Assembly: GCF_015645465.1 (NCBI RefSeq)
Contig: NZ_JADOEL010000004.1
Span: 1 to 64,000, forward strand
Source: Herminiimonas contaminans
GTDB lineage: Bacteria; Pseudomonadota; Gammaproteobacteria; Burkholderiales; Burkholderiaceae_D
DNA length: 64,000 bases
Direction of reading: 5' to 3'
Positions 7,119-16,065 of this stretch are shown piece by piece; the stretch's first letter is position 1, and the number at the start of each line of letters is the position of its first letter. A model generated the notes under the pieces. That model ran no database searches and had not been told where the DNA came from. It was given only the letters and a program-made list of their open reading frames with translations. The translations under genes were made by a program, and so were the position numbers.

Positions 7119-8501
7119 ATGAGCAAGAAGATACGCCTGAATGCTTTCAATATGAATTGTGTAGGCCATATACATCACGGCCTGTGGAAGCATCCGCGCG
7201 ATAACTCCAGCGACTACACCAAACCGGAGTACTGGACTGAGCTGGCCAAGCTGCTGGAGCGAGGTTTGTTCGATGGCGTCTTCCTGGCCGATATCGTCGG
7301 TGTCTACGATGTGCTGGGTGACGGCATAGAAGCGACCGCACGTGAAGCGGTGCAGCTGCCGGTGAACGATCCGCTGTATGTCGTGCCGCTAATGGCGCAA
7401 GCGACCAAGCACCTGGGCTTTGGTGTTACTTGCAATCTCACGTATGAGCAGCCGTATCTGTTCGCACGTCGTCTCGCCACGCTGGATCATTTGAGTAATG
7501 GCCGCGTTGGCTGGAACATCGTGACCGGTTACCTCGATAGTGCGGCCCGGGCGATGGGATTGAAACAACAGATAGACCATGATGATCGTTATGAACGCGG
7601 CGATGATTTCATGGAAGTGTTTTACAAGTTGCTGGAAGGCAGTTGGGAAGACGACGCCGTCGTGCGCGACAAAGTGCGTGGCGTGTATGCCGATCCGAAG
7701 AAGATACATCGTATCCATCATGACGGTCCTTACTACAAGGTCGATGGTGTTTATAACCTGACCGAACCTTCGCTGCAGCGTACGCCGGTGCTGTACCAGG
7801 CGGGTGCCTCGCAACGCGGCAATGAATTTGCTGCCAAGCATGCCGAATGCGTATTCACAGGTGCGCCGAATCGTGAACTGCTGGCTAAAGGCATTGCAAA
7901 TATACGTCGCCTGGCAGTGGGCGCCGGTCGGCAGCCGAATGACATCCTGGTCTTCTCCGGTCTCACCGTCGTGGTCGATAGCAATGAGAAGGCAGCACGT
8001 GAGAAGTATGAAGACTATAAGCAATACGCCAGTGCGGAAGGCTCGCTCGCGCATATGGCCAGCGGTCAGAGTATAGACCTCGAAAAACTCGAACTGGACG
8101 AAGAGATCACGCCGGAGAAACTGGAAGCGCTGTATCCGGGACGCCTGAAGCGGGTAGGTAGTGCGCGTGGCCGCAACTTCCTGGAAGGAACAACCCGCCG
8201 CAAGCTGTTGCAAAGCCGCGGCTTCGGCGCGCAGAACTCGGCGATAGTCGGCACACCCTCGCAAGTCGCAGATGAAATTGCCAAGTACGTAGAAGAAACA
8301 GATGTCGACGGCTTCAACCTGACACGTACCGTCGCACCGGAAACCTATCGCGACTTCATCGACCTGGTCATCCCTGAATTGCAAAGCCGTGGCCTGTACA
8401 AGGAAGCATATGAAGAAGGCAGCCTGCGGCAGAAGCTGTTTGGCCGTGGTGCCAAGCTGCCGGATAGCCATACCGCTGCGCAGTACCGGACCTGGAAATA
8501 A
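7119..8501 (+). CDS. LLM-class flavin monooxygenase, NtaA/SnaA/DszA family (first copy)
   Basis: The 460-residue protein belongs to the bacterial-luciferase-like FMNH2-dependent monooxygenases of the nitrilotriacetate/DszA branch. Supporting segments are FNMNCVGHIHHGLWKHP at the N-terminus, LFDGVFLADIVGVYD, LDHLSNGRVGWNIVTGYLDSAARA and QAGASQRGNEFAAKHAE. Members oxidise organosulfur or aminocarboxylate compounds and need a separate flavin reductase, which is not encoded in this window. The frame is open from 7086, but the ATG at 7119 starts the conserved region. The next gene, a DszC/SfnB-like enzyme, follows after 56 bases. The exact substrate cannot be assigned. Confidence 0.9.
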   Translation: MSKKIRLNAFNMNCVGHIHHGLWKHPRDNSSDYTKPEYWTELAKLLERGLFDGVFLADIVGVYDVLGDGIEATAREAVQLPVNDPLYVVPLMAQATKHLGFGVTCNLTYEQPYLFARRLATLDHLSNGRVGWNIVTGYLDSAARAMGLKQQIDHDDRYERGDDFMEVFYKLLEGSWEDDAVVRDKVRGVYADPKKIHRIHHDGPYYKVDGVYNLTEPSLQRTPVLYQAGASQRGNEFAAKHAECVFTGAPNRELLAKGIANIRRLAVGAGRQPNDILVFSGLTVVVDSNEKAAREKYEDYKQYASAEGSLAHMASGQSIDLEKLELDEEITPEKLEALYPGRLKRVGSARGRNFLEGTTRRKLLQSRGFGAQNSAIVGTPSQVADEIAKYVEETDVDGFNLTRTVAPETYRDFIDLVIPELQSRGLYKEAYEEGSLRQKLFGRGAKLPDSHTAAQYRTWK

Positions 8502-8557
8502 CAAGCAAACAAGCACGGGCGATTGAGCGCCATTCTTAGCACGACAAGGAGTATCGT

Positions 8558-9874
8558 ATGAGTACATCAAATACATTGCAGTACACCGACCACGGCGTAG
8601 TCCATCTGATCCGCAGTGATGAAGAAGCGCTGGCGACAGCGCAGGTACTCGCGGATGAATTTGCGCAGGAAGCATCGGTGCGAGATCGTGAACGACGCCT
8701 GCCGTTTGCCGAGCTGAAGCAAATCACGCAAAGCGGCTTGTGGGGTATCACCGTGCCGAAAGAATATGGCGGTGCTGGTGTGTCCTACGTCACGCTGGCG
8801 CAGATCTTCGCTATCTTTTCGAAGGCAGATGGCTCTATCGGGCAGATCCCGCAGAATCACTACTTCGTCATCGAGCTGATACGTGAGCACGGTAGCGACG
8901 AACAAAAGAAATTCTTCTTTGAGCGCATACTGGCCGGGGATCACTTCGGTAACGCGCTGGTAGAACTGAATGTGAAGAAGCCCGAAGACCGCAAGGTCAG
9001 CCTGTTTGCAGATGGCGACGAACACTATCGCGCGACCGTGCGTAAATACTATGCAACCGGTTCGCTGTATGCCGACTGGATACCGACCGCGTTGAATAGC
9101 GAAGACAAGGAAGAGCATCACCTCGCTTTCTTCTCGCGTCACGCAGAAGGCCTGACGATTATTGATGACTGGGCCGGGCTAGGACAACGTACTACCGCCA
9201 GCGGTAGCGTGATCCTGGACAACGCACGGATAGCGAAGAATCTGGTCGTGTCGCACCGTGAGAAGAAAGAACACGTCTCACCGGTCGGCCCTACCGGACA
9301 GATCATGCATGCAGCCATCGATACCGGCATTGCACGCGCAGCATTCGAAGCAACGATCGCATTTATCCGCGGGCGTAATCCGAAGAAAGCGGATGCAGCG
9401 CCGGATGCAGCATGGGAAGAAGATCAATTAACCATCCGTGAGATCGGTGACTTGTCGGTCGCCTTGCATGGCGCGGAAGCCTTGCTCGAACGCGCAGGCA
9501 GGATTATTGATCATGCGTATGTAACTGGTTTGCAGGCGGACTGGACCAAGGCATCTATTGCTGTGTCCGAAGTGCGTGCGGCCAGTACCCATGCAGCATT
9601 GCTGATTACGAATAAACTGTTTGAATTCTCTGGCACGCAAGCGACCGCCAGCAAGCACAATCTGGATCGCTACTGGCGCGACGCACGTACGCATACCTTG
9701 CACGATTCGGTGCGCTGGCGTTTGTACGATGTAGGCAACTATTATCTGAACGACAAAGTGCCGCTGCGCCGACGTTTTAACCAGATAGAGAAAAAGGCGG
9801 AAGAGCAAGCAGCAAATGCCGTCGCTGATGCGAATGTGATGGCAGCGAAGAATGAAGCACTGGCCAGCGTCTGA
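8558..9874 (+). CDS. SfnB/DszC-like flavin-dependent oxidoreductase, acyl-CoA dehydrogenase fold (first copy)
   Basis: The 438-residue protein has the acyl-CoA-dehydrogenase fold but resembles the sulfur-acquisition branch (SfnB, DszC), whose studied members act as FMNH2-dependent oxygenases. Diagnostic segments are GLWGITVPKEYGGAGVSY, the flavin-proximal KYYATGSLYADWI, DDWAGLGQRTTASGSV and the C-terminal FEFSGTQAT...LDRYWRDARTHTLHD. The last is also conserved in the second copy at 30461. AAGGAG precedes the ATG. It follows the DszA-like gene, a pairing that occurs twice in this window. The substrate is unknown; organosulfur is inferred from family and neighbours. Confidence 0.86.
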   Translation: MSTSNTLQYTDHGVVHLIRSDEEALATAQVLADEFAQEASVRDRERRLPFAELKQITQSGLWGITVPKEYGGAGVSYVTLAQIFAIFSKADGSIGQIPQNHYFVIELIREHGSDEQKKFFFERILAGDHFGNALVELNVKKPEDRKVSLFADGDEHYRATVRKYYATGSLYADWIPTALNSEDKEEHHLAFFSRHAEGLTIIDDWAGLGQRTTASGSVILDNARIAKNLVVSHREKKEHVSPVGPTGQIMHAAIDTGIARAAFEATIAFIRGRNPKKADAAPDAAWEEDQLTIREIGDLSVALHGAEALLERAGRIIDHAYVTGLQADWTKASIAVSEVRAASTHAALLITNKLFEFSGTQATASKHNLDRYWRDARTHTLHDSVRWRLYDVGNYYLNDKVPLRRRFNQIEKKAEEQAANAVADANVMAAKNEALASV

Positions 9875-9939
9875 TGGTTGAGAAAGACATCAGGTGCTGG
9901 TTCTTACCAACCTGATGGAAATAAATAAAGAGGTGTGAG

Positions 9940-10953
9940 ATGCAATACGAAAATTTAGGAAAAAGCGGTTTGAAAGTATCGCGTCTGTGTCTGGGCACCA
10001 TGATGTTTGGCGGTGCGAGTGACGAACAAACTTCGCATCAGATTATTCAACATGCGCATGAGCACGGTATCAATTTCATCGATACCGCAGATATCTACAC
10101 CGGTGGCGAATCGGAGCGTGTAGTCGGCAGGGGTATCGCCGCACAACGCGATAAGTGGGTGTTGGCAACCAAGGTCGGAAATGGTTCCGATAAATGGCCG
10201 AATGAAAAAGGCTTGTCGCGTCGCCGCATCATCCAGGCAGTAGAGCAAAGCCTGCAGCGCCTGGGTACTGACTATATCGATATCTACTACCTGCACCGAC
10301 CTGACCCGGCCACGCCTTTGCACGAAACTGTACGCGCACTCGGTGACCTGATTGCACAGGGCAAGATACGTTACTTCGGCTTATCCAACTTCAGTGCGTG
10401 GCAGCTGGCTGAAGTCGTACATCTGAGCAAGGAACTGGGCGTAGCGCCGCCTATCGTCTCGCAACCGTATTACAACGCTGCGAATCGCATGCCGGAAGTA
10501 GAGCATCTGCCTGCCTGCAATTTCCACGGCCTGGGCGTGGTGTCATATAGCCCGCTGGCACGCGGTGTACTGACCGGTAAATACCTGCCAGGCAATGAGC
10601 CGGATCAAAACAGTCGGGTCGGGCGTGGTGATAAACGTGCACTGCAAACCGAGTGGCGTCCGGAATCCATCGCACTGGCGCAAGCATTGCATGAGCATGC
10701 GCAAGCACATGGCACGACCAACGTTGCACTGGCATTGGCATGGGTACTCAATAATCGTCTGGTGACATCTGTCATCGGCGGCCCACGCACTTTTGAGCAG
10801 TGGCAAGCCTACCTGGATGCCTTGAACTATCGCTACACGGCGGAAGACGAAGCCTTGTTTGATCGCCTGGTGCCACCTGGCCACCCGAGCACACCCGGCT
10901 ACACCGACCCGGAGTATCCGGTCATCGGTCGCGTTCCGCGCAATGCGCTTTGA
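9940..10953 (+). CDS. Aldo/keto reductase (second copy)
   Basis: The 337-residue AKR has the tetrad D48, Y53 (DTADIY), K78 (ATKVG) and H119 (YLHRPD), and the NADPH-binding SVIGGPRTFEQW region near the C-terminus. It lies 65 bases after the SfnB-like gene with AGAGGTG before the ATG, so it probably belongs to the same transcript. It matches the copy at 5758 only in family motifs, so the two are old paralogs rather than a recent duplication. A role in clearing a carbonyl product of the monooxygenases is plausible but unproven. Confidence 0.88.
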   Translation: MQYENLGKSGLKVSRLCLGTMMFGGASDEQTSHQIIQHAHEHGINFIDTADIYTGGESERVVGRGIAAQRDKWVLATKVGNGSDKWPNEKGLSRRRIIQAVEQSLQRLGTDYIDIYYLHRPDPATPLHETVRALGDLIAQGKIRYFGLSNFSAWQLAEVVHLSKELGVAPPIVSQPYYNAANRMPEVEHLPACNFHGLGVVSYSPLARGVLTGKYLPGNEPDQNSRVGRGDKRALQTEWRPESIALAQALHEHAQAHGTTNVALALAWVLNNRLVTSVIGGPRTFEQWQAYLDALNYRYTAEDEALFDRLVPPGHPSTPGYTDPEYPVIGRVPRNAL

Positions 10954-11057
10954 TCTTTCCTGAAGCGGAAGTATCAGCAGAATTCGCGGCAGGCTTGCAT
11001 AGCAGTAGTACCAGGCAGTTAATTTTTTAGTCACACTATTTTGTGGATAGCCGTTCT

Positions 11058-13040
11058 ATGAGTATTTCCTCCGCTCCTTCTGCTGACGACAGTGACGCTC
11101 CATCTGTCGCCCAGCCAGCAAACACTGCAACAAACAAGGCAAAGAAGCCGCGACCTAAAGCCTTGCCGCATCACTCGGAAGAGATTGACGTGCAGGCCAT
11201 GCCGCAAGTACTGGGCCGCTTGACCAGGTTGGCGGTACGTTACCCATGGCATTGCACCTTCGCGATCCTGGCGGCGCTGGGTGCAGCCGTTTTCAACTTG
11301 CTGATGCCGCTGCTGCTTGGACATGCGGTGGATCAGGCCGGTCACTTGCTGGTAAATGCCCAGCTGGGTGCTGATGTGGTGCGCAAGGCCTTGCTGGTCA
11401 CTGGCAGCCTGATCGTACTGGTCTGTGCCGTGCGCGGCATACTGACCGGATTGCAGGGTTATCTGGGTGAGACGCTGGCGCAAAAAGTTGGTTACGACCT
11501 GCGCATGGCTTTCTATGAAAAGCTGCAACGACTCAGCTTCAGCTATCACGACAAGATACACACCGGCGATCTGATCGCACGTGGCATGCTGGATCTGGAA
11601 GGCGTGCGTGCCTTCCTGGAATTCGGTGTGTTGCGTGTGATTACCCTGAGCTTGCTGCTGGGTGTAGGCTCATGGCGCTTGCTGAGCATAGATGTCACGC
11701 TGGGTTTGCTGGCATTAAGCTTTGTGCCGTTCGTCGCGTGGAATGCGGCGCGTACCGGCCTGCGTTTGCGTGTGAGCTGGCAGCGCTTGCAAAAGATGAT
11801 GTCAGAGATGACGCTCAACATGGAAGAGAACCTGCAAGGTGTGCGTGTGGTACGTGCTTTCACTTCACGCTTGCATGAGATGGCCAAGTTCGACAAAATC
11901 TCCGACGTCGCACTGCGTCTATCGAATCAACGCATCACTGAGCGCATGGGCAATATGAGTGCGATGGTGCTGGCTTACTACACGTCTATGGCATTGGTGC
12001 TATGGGTAGGCGGCCAGCGTGTAGCCAGCGGCGCATTGACGGTCGGTTCGCTGACGGAGTTCCTGACCTTCATTACCATCCTGCAGCAACCGTTGCGCCA
12101 GATCGGCATGATCGTCAATGCCAGTGCCCGTGCGACAGGTTCCGGTGCACGCCTGTTCGAAGTACTGGATACCGACCCGGAAATCAAGGATGCATCGCAA
12201 GCGCATGAATTACAGCTCGATCAAGGTTTGTTGCGCTTTGACTCGGTCAGCTTTGCATACGGCCATGGACCGAATGACAGGACGATACTGCACGACGTCA
12301 GCTTCGAAGTGAAGAAAGGCGAAGTATTGGGCATAGTGGGCGCGCCGGGTAGCGGCAAGTCTACGCTGGCGCATTTGATCCCGCGTTTCTATGAAGTGAG
12401 CTCGGGCAGCATCACCATCGATGGTCAGGACTTGCGCTCACTCAAGCTTGCTTCACTGCGCAGTGCAGTCAGCCTGGTGCAACAGGAAAATTTCCTCTTC
12501 GATACTGCGGTACATAACAACGTTGCTTACTCCGAACCACAAGCCGGTGAAGAGCGCGTGATTGCTGCGGCATCGGTAGCGCAGATACATGAGCATGTAG
12601 AGCAACTGCCCAGGGGCTACACCACGCGTGTCGGTGAACGTGGTGTGGCCTTGTCCGGCGGGCAGCGTCAACGCATGACCATCGCGCGCGGCTTGCTGGA
12701 TCAGCCTGCCATCCTGGTACTGGATGATTCGACCGCAGCGATAGATCCGGCAACCGAGCAACGCGTACGCGCCGCCCTGCAATCGTCGTTGAAGAATACG
12801 GCCACCATCATCATTGCGCACAGATTGAGTTCACTCAAGCACGCCAACCAGATCATCGTGCTGGATGAAGGTCGCATCGTGGAGCGTGGCACGCATGCTG
12901 AGCTGGCTGTCGCAGGCGGACGTTATGCCGAATTGTGGAATCTGCAGAATCGCGGTGCACAGAACGACGCAGATGTATCTGCAAATACATCCGTGTCTGG
13001 CGAGATTAAAAACAATAGCAATGTGGAGTTTGCATCTTGA
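11058..13040 (+). CDS. ABC exporter half-transporter with degenerate ATP site (heterodimer partner 1)
   Basis: The 660-residue protein has a six-helix ABC_membrane domain (about 70-350) and an ATPase domain (about 385-640). Walker A GAPGSGKST begins at residue 428 and the signature LSGGQ at 532 is canonical. The residue after the Walker B aspartate is D557 in place of the catalytic glutamate (VLDDST). This is the mark of the non-catalytic site in heterodimeric exporters such as BmrCD or TM287/288. The next gene starts inside its stop codon and supplies the complementary half. The ATG at 11058 is chosen over the GTG at 11043. The exported substrate is unknown. Confidence 0.9.
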   Translation: MSISSAPSADDSDAPSVAQPANTATNKAKKPRPKALPHHSEEIDVQAMPQVLGRLTRLAVRYPWHCTFAILAALGAAVFNLLMPLLLGHAVDQAGHLLVNAQLGADVVRKALLVTGSLIVLVCAVRGILTGLQGYLGETLAQKVGYDLRMAFYEKLQRLSFSYHDKIHTGDLIARGMLDLEGVRAFLEFGVLRVITLSLLLGVGSWRLLSIDVTLGLLALSFVPFVAWNAARTGLRLRVSWQRLQKMMSEMTLNMEENLQGVRVVRAFTSRLHEMAKFDKISDVALRLSNQRITERMGNMSAMVLAYYTSMALVLWVGGQRVASGALTVGSLTEFLTFITILQQPLRQIGMIVNASARATGSGARLFEVLDTDPEIKDASQAHELQLDQGLLRFDSVSFAYGHGPNDRTILHDVSFEVKKGEVLGIVGAPGSGKSTLAHLIPRFYEVSSGSITIDGQDLRSLKLASLRSAVSLVQQENFLFDTAVHNNVAYSEPQAGEERVIAAASVAQIHEHVEQLPRGYTTRVGERGVALSGGQRQRMTIARGLLDQPAILVLDDSTAAIDPATEQRVRAALQSSLKNTATIIIAHRLSSLKHANQIIVLDEGRIVERGTHAELAVAGGRYAELWNLQNRGAQNDADVSANTSVSGEIKNNSNVEFAS

Positions 13041-14875
13041 GTACAACGCAGGCCAAGAAAGCCATAGATCTGAATGCAGAAGTACGTGGCGAAGATATCT
13101 TTGCACGCTACGACAGTCGCGTCGTCAGCAGGTTGTGGGCTTATATACGTCCGCATCGCTGGGCACTGGTGGCGGTAGTTGTTACCGTTGCCTTGTTCAC
13201 CATCGTGCAAGTATTGATCCCGGTGACGGTGCGTTACGCGGTGGATAGTGCGGTCGGGAATGCGCAATTTGCGTTCAACACTATCCTGGCGGTATTCGTT
13301 TCGCTGATTATCCTGAACGCGGTATCCAATTTTTTCCAGGAGTGGGTAGCAGCGCGTCTGGCGCAAAGAGTGATCTTTGACCTGCGACGCGCCATGTTCA
13401 ATCACTTGCAACATGTGTCCCTATCCATCCTTGATCAGACACAGGTAGGGCGCCTGATGGCGCGCCTGCAGGGTGACGTCAACTCCTTGCAGGAGTTTAT
13501 GGAGACATCGGTATCCGCAGTCGGTGATTTCTTCCTGCTGATAGGTATCGTCGCCGTCTTGTTGCTGATGGACGTCAAATTGGGTTTGCTGACTTTGTGC
13601 GTGCTGCCCATGATGTTCCTGGTGCGCAAGATATGGCTGCCATGGGCGCGCAAGGCATTTACGCGTGCACGTGAGGCGTCATCCAGTGTGAACGCTGCGT
13701 TGGCGGAAAACATCAACGGCATACGCACGGTGCAGGAGAACCGTCGCGAGATCGTCAACTTCGAGCGCTACGATGTACGTGCGATAGAAAATTTGCAGGC
13801 GCAAATCGGTTCGTCGCGGGCATCGCAAGTCATGATGCCGACGGTAGATACATTGACTGGACTGGCAATGGCTATCGTCGTAGTAGTCGGTGGTTCATCC
13901 GTCGTATCGGGACAACTCGATGTCGGCGTCATGGTTGCCTTCATCTTTTGTGTACAACGCTTCTTTGATCCTATCCGCACGCTGACGATGCAATACACGG
14001 TGATGCAGCGCGCGATGGCATCCGGCCACCGTATCTTTGAAGTGCTGGATGTTGAAGTCACATTGAGTGACAAGGAAGACGCGCAGCAGTTGGCCGATGT
14101 GCCGCCAGCGATCGAGTTCAATCATGTGACTTTCGGCTATCGCCCGAATCAGCCTGTACTGCATGATCTCAACCTGCATATCCAGCCCTACCAGACAGTG
14201 GCATTAGTCGGCCCTACAGGTTCCGGAAAGACCAGTATCGCGGCCCTGATACATCGTTTCTACGATGTGTGGGATGGTGAAGTCAAAGTTGGCGGGCAGG
14301 ATGTGCGTGACCTGACATTGGACTCGCTGGGGCAGTGCGTCGGCATGGTGTTGCAGGAGCCTTTCCTCTTCAGCGGAACCATCGCGGACAATATGCGCTA
14401 CGGTTTGCAGTGGGCGACGCGGGCGCAGGTGATAGAAGCTGCAAAAGCCGTACGTGCACATGATTTCATCATGCGCCTGCCGGATGGTTACGACACCATG
14501 CTGGGCCAGCGCGGCCGCAATCTCTCTATTGGGCAACGCCAGTTGCTCAGCTTCGCACGTGCCTTGTTGGCGAAACCGAAGATCCTGATCCTGGATGAAG
14601 CGACCGCGAACATAGACAGCTTCACCGAACTGGAAATTCAGCGTGCCTTAAATGTATTACGCAAGGGGCGTACCACCATCATCATTGCGCACCGTCTGGC
14701 GACGATACGTGATGCAGATGTGATTGTGGTGCTGCAGAAAGGTCGCATCGTCGAAAAAGGTTCACACGATGAATTGCTGCTGAACAAAGGCTTGTACGCG
14801 AAGCTACATGCCAGCAGCAATGAGTCGTTTGACGACTTTGTTGAGGCTGAAGGTGAGCGGGTACCGAATAGTTGA
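13037..14875 (+). CDS. ABC exporter half-transporter (heterodimer partner 2)
   Basis: The 612-residue protein repeats the exporter layout: membrane domain about 35-320, ATPase about 355-595. Walker A GPTGSGKTS begins at 392, and Walker B keeps the catalytic glutamate (D520-E521, ILDEAT). The signature is altered to LSIGQ (496-500). Partner 1 has the reverse pattern, so the composite dimer has one consensus and one degenerate ATP site. It starts at a TTG overlapping the previous stop (TTGA), a sign of translational coupling. The product presumably works only as the heterodimer. The substrate (drug, lipid or peptide) is unknown. Confidence 0.9.
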   Translation: MSTTQAKKAIDLNAEVRGEDIFARYDSRVVSRLWAYIRPHRWALVAVVVTVALFTIVQVLIPVTVRYAVDSAVGNAQFAFNTILAVFVSLIILNAVSNFFQEWVAARLAQRVIFDLRRAMFNHLQHVSLSILDQTQVGRLMARLQGDVNSLQEFMETSVSAVGDFFLLIGIVAVLLLMDVKLGLLTLCVLPMMFLVRKIWLPWARKAFTRAREASSSVNAALAENINGIRTVQENRREIVNFERYDVRAIENLQAQIGSSRASQVMMPTVDTLTGLAMAIVVVVGGSSVVSGQLDVGVMVAFIFCVQRFFDPIRTLTMQYTVMQRAMASGHRIFEVLDVEVTLSDKEDAQQLADVPPAIEFNHVTFGYRPNQPVLHDLNLHIQPYQTVALVGPTGSGKTSIAALIHRFYDVWDGEVKVGGQDVRDLTLDSLGQCVGMVLQEPFLFSGTIADNMRYGLQWATRAQVIEAAKAVRAHDFIMRLPDGYDTMLGQRGRNLSIGQRQLLSFARALLAKPKILILDEATANIDSFTELEIQRALNVLRKGRTTIIIAHRLATIRDADVIVVLQKGRIVEKGSHDELLLNKGLYAKLHASSNESFDDFVEAEGERVPNS

Positions 14876-14888
14876 AGTGTGACGAATA

Positions 14889-14919
14889 AAGATGCGCCGG
14901 TTTAGTTCCAGCGCATCTT
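14889..14919. terminator. Hairpin between convergent genes
   Basis: AAGATGCGC (14889-14897) pairs with GCGCATCTT (14911-14919). It overlaps the last codons of the minus-strand YeeE gene. The minus-strand side is followed by a short T-rich TATTCG, so it may be a weak terminator for that operon. Confidence 0.45.
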
Positions 14920-16065
14920 CACTCTTAATTGCCACCCTATCCATAGCCCGCCGAACAGGAAGAGCGCAAAAATCCAGCCCGATGCCGCACCAGCTATAAT
15001 GCCGGACAACAAGGTACCGACCGTGCAACCCAGCGCCACCATGGAGCCCCATCCCATCAGGATGCCACCGGCAAATGCGCGGCCGATTTCAGCCAGCTTG
15101 GGACGACGCGGTTTAAAGTCACCGGCAGAGATAGCGGCGGCCAGTGATCCGAGGATCAGGCTGATGACGAACACACCGTTTTGCGACCACAGGGTTTCCT
15201 TGATGACGGTTGCGCAGCCGGAGAAGGTATCGACACCTTCCAGGCGCGCGGGCAACCAGGACAAGCTATTCGCTGCCGTACGTGCGATGCTGCCCAGCTC
15301 CGCCGTCACACCCAGTGGCCCGATGCGGAAGTAGGAGAGCACGCCGACAAATCCGATCAGCAAGCCACCCACATACGCGGGCCAGCGTCGTTCCCATCGA
15401 TTGCCGCTCCTTGCCTCTTGCGTTTTGTGCGCACGCCAGAGCCAGATCGCGAGTGCAGTCAATATCGAAAGTTGTAATACGACAGATCCTGCATAACCGA
15501 AATGATGTGGTAGCCAGACCACAGGTGCTTCCTGTATGCCGGACAGATACAACTTGTTCCAGCTGAGGAAGCCCAGTACGAAACCAAACAGCGCGCCAAG
15601 TAGTGCAAATGGCGAAACGGTCGAGCCTTCGCCCAGGCGATATAAATGTGCGCTGATGCATGAGCCAGAGAGTGCCATGCCTATGCCAAAGCTGAGTGCG
15701 CCTGCGGCCAGTACCCAGCTCACCGGACCGATATGCGCTTGTGGTGGCAAGCGACCGAGGGTAGGGATGGGCATGAATGCGCCGAAGACGAGGTGGTAGC
15801 CGAGTATGCCGACGACCAGTGCCACGATGATGCCGAGCAGGCCGCGTGCATCGCGTCGTTCTATGAAATCACGACTGACGCAAAAGAAACAGAAGCGCGA
15901 ACGCTGTAAGAAAATGCCAAATGCAAGACCCAACAAGGCAGACAGTGCCAGTTCGCGTCCACCCCCGGCGATGCTGCCGAGGGTATGTGAGAAGCAGACT
16001 GCTGCCGTCAGGATAATGACAGAAGGCAAAAGCCGCCGTAGCGGCGGCAATGCCAGATCAGCCAA
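14902..16065 (-). CDS. yeeE: YeeE/YedE-family thiosulfate permease
   Basis: YeeE (TsuA-type) proteins carry thiosulfate across the inner membrane through a line of conserved cysteines. This 387-residue protein has about ten membrane segments. It shows the conserved Cys motifs SGSCISAHLYR, FSGCATVIKE and VALGCTVGTLLSGI, the last being the GCT...SGI stretch seen in characterised family members. It begins at a TTG set immediately after the TAA of the exported rhodanese gene, with no spacer, so the two must be translated together. No TusA-like small protein accompanies it, which is the more usual partner. The thiosulfate substrate is inferred from family. Confidence 0.88.
   Translation of the reverse strand: MADLALPPLRRLLPSVIILTAAVCFSHTLGSIAGGGRELALSALLGLAFGIFLQRSRFCFFCVSRDFIERRDARGLLGIIVALVVGILGYHLVFGAFMPIPTLGRLPPQAHIGPVSWVLAAGALSFGIGMALSGSCISAHLYRLGEGSTVSPFALLGALFGFVLGFLSWNKLYLSGIQEAPVVWLPHHFGYAGSVVLQLSILTALAIWLWRAHKTQEARSGNRWERRWPAYVGGLLIGFVGVLSYFRIGPLGVTAELGSIARTAANSLSWLPARLEGVDTFSGCATVIKETLWSQNGVFVISLILGSLAAAISAGDFKPRRPKLAEIGRAFAGGILMGWGSMVALGCTVGTLLSGIIAGAASGWIFALFLFGGLWIGWQLRVKMRWN

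Noticed and set aside
7389-8675. 428-codon minus-strand open frame
   Set aside because: It lies antisense to the LLM monooxygenase gene, whose plus frame has clear family motifs; the mirror frame is open because of codon bias.
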